Shown here piece after piece: positions 57,822 to 64,000 of a DNA stretch of 64,000 nucleotides. The number at the start of each line of letters is the position of its first letter. Positions within the stretch are counted from its first letter, which is position 1. Position numbers and translations under genes: made by a program. Where the stretch lies: positions 70,665,297 through 70,729,296 of the forward strand of contig NC_084836.1 in the NCBI RefSeq assembly GCF_033115175.1. Reading direction: 5' to 3'. The stretch is from Lepus europaeus. Taxonomy: Eukaryota > Chordata > Mammalia > Lagomorpha > Leporidae. Under the pieces are notes generated by a model. That model was not told the DNA's origin. It ran no database searches and was given only the letters and a program-made list of their open reading frames with translations.

Positions 57822-58195
57822 CTAGGAAAAGATGACAAAGGGAAAAGAAGGTTTGATCAAAAACTCAAGTGCAGAAGTGGCACATGATTAACAGTGGAGA
57901 AAGACTGGTGGATTTGATTACTAAAAGTACATTGCACAAAAATGCTAATGACTCACTTTAAACAAAGACCATTTTATGGGTTTCCAGCAAGACAGACAGA
58001 CTCAATTCTCTTTTATTTCTGTGTGTTATAGTAGACCAGTTGCCAAAAACCCAGCAGTCGAGCATCAGTAGATGGCAGCAGCAAGCTATGTGAGACATTC
58101 CTTAGTAAACTGTTCTAAAGCAAAAATCGCCTGTAGAAACCACTTATTTCCACATATGCACTCACGTAGTCTTTATATTCTGGTCTATAAAATTT
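57822..58195. other. SPATS2 intron, unique sequence
   Basis: Nothing recognised. Confidence 0.4.
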
Positions 58196-58208
58196 GACAA
58201 CCTTTCTT

Positions 58209-58559
58209 TTTTTTTATGACTTTTTTTTTTTTTTTTTGACAGGCAGAGTGGATAGTGAGAGAGAGAGACAGAGAGAAAGGTCTTCCTTTTTGCCGTTGGT
58301 TCACCCTCCAATGACTGCTGCGCTGCTGCCGGCGCACCACGCTGATCCGAAGCCAGGAGCCAGGTGCTTCTCCTGGTCTCCCATGCGGGTGCAGGGCCCA
58401 AGCACTTGGGCCATCCTCCACTGCCTTCCCGGGCCACAGCAGAGAGCTGGCCTGGAAGAGGGGCAACCAGGATAGAATCTGGCGCCCCAACTGGGACTAG
58501 AACCCGGTGTGCTGGTGCTGCAAGGCGGAGGATTAGCCTGTTGAGCCACGGCGCCGGCC
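58209..58559 (-). repeat. C-repeat SINE, type B, with TSD
   Basis: GACAACCTTTCTT at 58196-58208 and 58560-58572, perfect. Confidence 0.95.
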
Positions 58560-58572
58560 GACAACCTTTCTT

Positions 58573-58931
58573 CTAACAAGTTTTTGCCAAGCAATATCCC
58601 TGCTAGGGCACAGGAAATCTATCTATAACTAGAGTTCCTGCACTGTCAACAGCTCAGCACAGCGGCGCCAGGTCCACGGACACTGTAGTCCTCAGAAAGC
58701 AGAATATCCAGAAGAGACAGACACACCAGGCTGTGCTGGGTTCTGACCAGCATCTAACAGTAATCCAGAAAGGGTGGAATTAAGATTTCTAGCAGGCTTT
58801 TTACAGAAAAAGAATACAAAACAGGCCACTAGAATGTTTTCTAGTGCAAATATAAATGGTTTGTAGGCACATAAAGTTTCCATGTCCTTATAGAAGAGCC
58901 CATGTCCTTCAACGCCAAAGGAAGCAGTAAG
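58573..58931. other. SPATS2 intron, unique sequence
   Basis: Nothing recognised. Confidence 0.4.
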
Positions 58932-59182
58932 GGGCCAGTGTTGTGGCCCAGTGGGTCGAGCCACAGCCTGCAGCGCCAGCAGCCCATACTGGAATGTCAA
59001 CTTGAATCTTGGCTATAAGGCTTCCCATCCAGCTTCCTGCTAATGTTCCTGAGAGGCAGCAGAAGATGACCCAAGTGCTTGAGCCTCGGCTGTTGGAAGC
59101 ATTTGGGGAAACGAACCAGCAGATTTGGAAAATCTCCTTATTGCTCTTTTAAATAAATGAAGAAATAAATCTTTTAAAATAT
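58932..59182 (+). repeat. C-repeat SINE, internally deleted
   Basis: GGGGCCAGTGTTGTGGCCCA; short body; tail AAATGAAGAAATAAATC. Confidence 0.87.
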
Positions 59183-59187
59183 TTAAG

Positions 59188-59497
59188 GGGCCAGTGTTGT
59201 GGTATAGCAGGTTAAGCCACTGCCTGCTGGAGTCCCAGCTTCTCCACTTCCAATCCAGCTCACTGCTATGACCTGGAAAAGCAACAGGGGATGGCTCAAG
59301 TACGTGGGCCCCTATACGCATGTGGGAGACCGGGAAGAAGCTCTGGGATCCTGGCTTTGGCCTGGAAAACTCCCGACTGTTGTGGCCATTTGGGGAGAGA
59401 ACCAGTAGATAGAAGAACCCTCTCTCTCTCTCTCTCTCTGTTATTCTGCCTTTCAAATAAATAAAAAATAAATCAATCTAAAATATTTAAAAAAATA
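59188..59497 (+). repeat. C-repeat SINE, type A
   Basis: GGGGCCAGTGTTGTGGTATA; inserted at the tail of the preceding copy. Confidence 0.9.
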
Positions 59498-59567
59498 AAT
59501 AGGTTACCTCATTGTGCAACTTCTGGTCGCAAATAATCTTCCTTTCCGTCCATTTCAGTTTGCTTAG

Positions 59568-59602
59568 TTGTGTGTGTATATATATATATACACATACATA
59601 CA
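59568..59602. repeat. (TG)(TA)(CA) microsatellite
   Basis: TGTGTGTATATATATATATA then CACATACATACAC. Confidence 0.85.
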
Positions 59603-59612
59603 CACATGCATA

Positions 59613-59832
59613 CATTTTTTTAAAAAAATGATTTATTTATTTATTTGAAAGTCAGAGTTACACACAGAGAGCAGGAGAGGCAGAGAGAGAGAGTGTGAGG
59701 TCTTCCATCCACTGGTTCACTCCTCACATGGCCCCAGTGGCTGGAGTTGTGCCAATCTGAAGCCAGGAGCCAGGAGCTTCTTCCCAAGGTCTCCCAAACA
59801 GTGCAGGGACCCAAGGACTTGGGCCATCTTAG
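59613..59832 (-). repeat. C-repeat SINE, 5'-truncated
   Basis: Reversed tail through GGACTTGGGCCATC, then broken. Confidence 0.88.
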
Positions 59833-62239
59833 TTGGGGATATATAATTTAATTATTATAATTTTAATCTTGAATGAGCATGAAATGTTCCAACTCTTGAA
59901 ATTTGGAGTTCACTGTGATTTATCCTTTTGAATGGGACTATAACTACGGCGTTAGTAAGAGTTCCATTCGTGTTTCTGATTGTAAAAGCAGTCACATACA
60001 CATACATACAGATTCAATTTCGCTCAATACGCAGTTATGTTAGAATAATGCAGTTAATATGGAAACTTTAGTGTGAGACAAACAAATATGTGTAAGGCAG
60101 GATCATTTCCTCAAAGATCAAAACCCTCTCTAGGGAGCTGCCAGAGAACACAAGTTTGACAATTGCTATGCATGATGTTAATAAACAGACTTACAACTAC
60201 ACAATTTGGACTGGCATATTAATCCCAAAGCACCAGACTGGTGAGAAGATACAACTATTGTGGGGCAGCAGTACTTTGCTAAGAAAGCAGTTCCCAAACC
60301 TTGGTAATATTTTGCTCCAAGAACTCTAGCAGCATTTGAAATACCTAAAAGGCAAAACAAAAGCAGAACTGAAACAGGAGCTGCCGGCCTACAGGGTGAC
60401 GTCACCTCTCTCCTGCGGCCAAGTACCTTAGGATGCAGACACCGTGCCAGCACGTGACAAATTCTGTCTCTGACAAAGCTTGTAAAATATTTATTAAAAG
60501 ACTTCAACAAATAAGGAAGCTCTCCACAGCTAGCCATCTCTTATGAAAATCGAATGACATATCTAGCATGGAAATAACGCTCTGCACCACCACAGACTTC
60601 TCTGTAGCAATGTGAGCTGGCACGCTGTGACATTCCCCCTGCGAGAATGACTACATCTATATAAATCATCTCTGTTTCTTGGCTGACTCACTGGTGACCA
60701 CAAAACGTTCCCAGGGCAGTGCATGGACAACTATGTGACTCCTCCATTCAAAAATCTAAGTTTGCATTTTCATGCCAGAACAATAAGCAGGTGAGTTCTG
60801 CGCTGTGAATGTGTGTGTCAGGCTGCCATCTACCCAGAGTGTCTACTACAGGGTCCTGTGATGTCGGCTCCTTAGATGGGGGAAGCTGGTTAACTGAAGC
60901 TGTTGGGATACTTTCTTGAAGAAAAACTCAGTTGAATTTTATAATTTACCATTAAGATATTAAAATGAATAAATGTTAAACTATTGTAATAATAACTTTT
61001 TCACTGAAAGTACATTGTATTGTGATGGCATCACTGACACAGCCATACAATCACCTTATAGAACTATGATATATTTTTAGGTTATTCATGTGCAAACACA
61101 GCATTTAGGGGTGATCTATTACTATTTCTGCAACTCCTAAATGGCTGCACCAGCACACAGACACACACACTTATAATAAAAAGTTGGGGAAATGTGTGCA
61201 TCACAAAATAGATACAGAAAACGGCAAGGTTTGAAAGGGAAAAGTAGGTTAGGTATAAGGATAGTGTCAGAGACATTTTTTACAATTGAAAATAATAATT
61301 GATTGTAACACAGCTTTCTAACAAAAAACTTAAGCTAAAATTTTCCATATTCTCCTGGAGCTACATGATAGTCCCAGTCTACACTGGCCAAGAGGTTCAA
61401 AGGCACCTGTGGTTGAAGCTATGGTTCTCAATGCCGTACCTGTGAGCAGTGAGCCCTCTCAGGGAAGAGTAAAGGCTCATTGGGATGGTCAGACCCTGTC
61501 TGTCTCCTCACTCACCCCAAACCTTCAGACACTCAGCTCCTCTCAAGGCTTTCCTGAATGGACAGGCACCATAGCTAGCATCTGGTACTGCTAATGACAT
61601 TCGCCGAACACTGCTAGAATCCTGTTTGAAGATATTATGAAACCTGGCCTTGATTGGCACAGGGAATTTCCATCTCCCTTCTTCAGTCATGAAAGATGGT
61701 TTTCGGTGTCTGACCACATTCCTAAGGGAACAGGCTGGCAGCTGGACAGCAGCATCTCCCTTCCTCCACAGCCACACCTGCTCATCTTATTCTAAAGCTT
61801 CTGCATAATGTAGTTATCAGAACAGTTCTTCCTACAGCTTTACCATTCACATCCCCAGCATATACTGTGTCCACCATTTGGAGCAAATCTTTTAATTAAT
61901 ATGTTTAACATGCAGCTATTGATTCTAGCTGTTGCCTTCAGTAATTCCTTGTTAAAAAATTGTACATTATCATTTGTGTATGGCTGATGCAGTCAAAAAT
62001 ATTATAATAAAAAAACCTAGCAATTGTACAGTCAATTATTTCAAGGGACAATACTCTAAACCACTCAATAACGTTCTTAGAAAACATTTGTACTTGATTT
62101 TACTTGCTTAAAACCTCAAATCTATTTATTCTAATTCCATTAGCCAAGCAAGGCAGAAATTCAAGCAAAGCCAATGCAAATGCCTCCCCCCCCCCCCCTT
62201 TGAAGATGCTTTCCTCTTCCCATATAAAACAACCAAAAA
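59833..62239. other. SPATS2 intron, 2.4 kb unique sequence
   Basis: The longest SINE-free stretch of the SPATS2 part. It holds no recognisable exon. The two open frames in it (60178-60537 and 61508-61777, minus) match no family I know. Confidence 0.45.
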
Positions 62240-62590
62240 AGGGGCTGATGTTGAGGCTCAATGGGTTAACTACGTCTGCATCACTGGCATCCCATGTGGG
62301 TTCCACTTCCAGTCTAGCTCCCTGCTAATGCACCTGGGAAAAGCAGTGAAAGATGGCCCAAGTGCTTGAAACCCTGTCACCCACATCGGAGACCTGGAGA
62401 AAGCTCCTGGCTCCCAGCTTCCGTCTGGCCCAGCCCTGGCTATTGCAGCCATTTGGGGAATGAACCACTGGATGGAGATCTTTTCTCTTTTCTTTTCTTT
62501 TCTTTCTCTCTCTCTCTCTCTCTCCCTCCCTCCCTCTCTGACTCTGCCTTTCAAATAAAAAATAAGTAAATCTTTAAAAAAAAAAAAAGC
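62240..62590 (+). repeat. C-repeat SINE with (TTTTC)n patch
   Basis: GGGGCTGATGTTGAGGCTCA; pyrimidine-rich TTTTCTTTTCTTTTC before the (CT)n; A-rich tail. Confidence 0.88.
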
Positions 62591-62688
62591 TAAGAGTGTA
62601 AGTCACAGTTCTTGCTAGGTTCATTTCCAGTGGTCAAAAGCAGTTCCTCTCTACATTAATCTAAGAGACCACGGGACTTAATAATGGC

Positions 62689-63033
62689 TTTTTTTTTTTT
62701 TTTGACTGGCAGAGTGGACAGTGAGAGAGAGAGAGACAGAGAGAAACGTCTTCCTTTGCCATTGGTTCACCCTCCAATGGCCGCTGCGGCCGGCACGCTG
62801 CGGCTGGCACACCGTGCTGATCTGAAGCCAGGAGCCAGGTGCTTCTCCTGGTCTCCCATGCAGGTGCAGGGCCCAAGCACTTGGGCCATCCTCCACTGCA
62901 CTCCCGGGCCACAGCAGAGAGCTGGCCTGGAAGAGGGGCAACTGGGACAGAATCCGGCACCCCAACCGGGACTAGAACCCAGTGTGCCGGCGCGGCAGGC
63001 GGAGGATTAGCCTATTGAGCCGTGGCGCTGGCC
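62689..63033 (-). repeat. C-repeat SINE, type B, with TSD
   Basis: AATAATGGC at 62680-62688 and 63034-63042. Confidence 0.94.
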
Positions 63034-63376
63034 AATAATGGCATTTTATAATCTGTTTCAGAAAAAAGAATGGGTAGCAATCTCTATTACCATGAAGTAC
63101 ACTATTCAAGTTTCCGGTTACCAGAGAAAAATGGTGCAGGTGTTATACCCATAGCATGAATGGCTGGCCAGATCCTCATTTGAAACTGTGGTCTGTCCTT
63201 TTTAAATCCTCTCTGGTTTTTACAGCTCCACTGTCTAAGGCTCCAGAAACAGGGGAGAAATGTGGACAAGGGAGGTAAAGACTGGAGAATAAAGCAAACA
63301 GGAACATCAGATAAGGTGCAGAAGATGGAAGAATGGGTTAAATGGAAAAGTATCACTTGATACCAGGTATGACCTT
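63034..63376. other. SPATS2 intron, unique sequence
   Basis: Nothing recognised. Confidence 0.4.
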
Positions 63377-63390
63377 GAACAAATTTTTTT

Positions 63391-63729
63391 TATATTTATT
63401 TATTTTATTTATTAGAAAGTCAGAGTTACAGAGAGAGAGAGAGAGAAGGAGAGGCAGAGAGAGGGACAGCGGTCTTCCATCCACTGATTCACTCCCCAAA
63501 TGGCCGCAACAGCTGGAGTTGGGCCGATCCAAAGCCAAGAGCCAGGAGCCTCCTCCAGGTCTCCCATGCGGGTACAGGGCCCATGGACTTGGGGCATCTT
63601 CGACTGCTTTCCCTGGCCATAGCAGAGAGCTGGATCAGAAGTGGAGCAGCCGGGACTTGAACCAGCGCCCATATGGGATGCCGGCACTGCAGGCGGTGGT
63701 TTTACCTGCTATACCACAGTGCCGGCCTG
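63391..63729 (-). repeat. C-repeat SINE, type A, with TSD
   Basis: GAACAAATTTTTTT at 63377-63390 and 63730-63743, perfect. Confidence 0.94.
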
Positions 63730-63743
63730 GAACAAATTTTTTT

Positions 63744-64000
63744 AATGCTCATCTTTTCTCATCTCTAAAAGGAGCGCAATACTACAAATGATACTGTTAT
63801 TTACATTAGAGATGCCGTGCACAAAGCACGCAATGAAAGCTCAGTAAATGACAGCACAATTATTACCTTAACTCCTATATTCCTTTTGATTCCTCAGTTT
63901 CAGCAGACTACCTCTTTAGGAAAATGCCTTCATATTAACTCTGCTAAATCATTACACACTCCAGACTATTGCCTAGAAATTCGTAAGCAAACAGGCATAC
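63744..64000. other. SPATS2 intron, unique sequence to window end
   Basis: Nothing recognised. Confidence 0.4.

Noticed and set aside
60178-60537. 119-codon frame on - in a SPATS2 intron
   Set aside because: No recognised domain, no matching splice sites in SPATS2 frame; AT-normal sequence but no family.

Overview
The window is mammalian nuclear DNA, almost certainly from a lagomorph and most likely European rabbit. The main evidence is dozens of tRNA-derived C-repeat SINEs of about 320 bp on both strands, a family specific to rabbits and relatives. Ancient MIR, L2 and L1 remnants and spliced vertebrate genes with consensus splice sites agree with this. There are no operons, CRISPR arrays or prokaryotic features.

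Layout. 1-12.4 kb is gene-free and packed with SINEs, with L1, MIR, L2 and MER2-like remnants. 12.5-19.8 kb is MCRS1 on the + strand, complete: CpG-rich promoter, a non-coding first exon and 14 exons that carry coding sequence, 462 aa. 19.8-32.3 kb is KCNH3 on the - strand, complete: 15 coding exons, 1076 aa. MCRS1 and KCNH3 converge tail to tail, with opposing poly(A) signals only 26 bp apart. 32.3-35.2 kb holds the KCNH3 CpG-island promoter and a second upstream CpG-rich block. 35.2-44.3 kb is intergenic and SINE-rich, with a broken PSMB3 retrocopy at 42.6-43.2 kb. 44.3-64 kb is the 3' part of SPATS2 on the - strand: five coding exons, the stop and the 3'UTR. Its upstream exons lie beyond the right edge. 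The gene content matches the human 12q13 neighbourhood SPATS2-KCNH3-MCRS1, seen here in reverse.

The three genes are not one pathway. MCRS1 is a nuclear FHA-domain protein of chromatin complexes (INO80, NSL) and of spindle assembly. KCNH3 is a brain voltage-gated potassium channel of the ELK/Kv12 group. SPATS2 is a cytoplasmic protein of poorly known role.

C-repeats fall into two visible types. Type A has a 5' region ending in a CTGCTCCACTTCC-like segment and a tail CTTTCAAATAAATAAAT. Type B has TAATCCTCC in its 5' part, GGTTCTAGTCCC, and the tail CTGCCTGTC followed by poly(A). Several are nested, and many have clear target-site duplications (TSDs).

No unknown multi-gene system is visible. 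The best new observations are small-scale transcript features: tandem splice donors in KCNH3 and MCRS1, weak KCNH3 donors followed by UG repeats, an overlapping upstream ORF created by splicing in MCRS1, and the shared MCRS1/KCNH3 terminator region. Gene identities rest on my recollection of the human protein sequences; no search was run.
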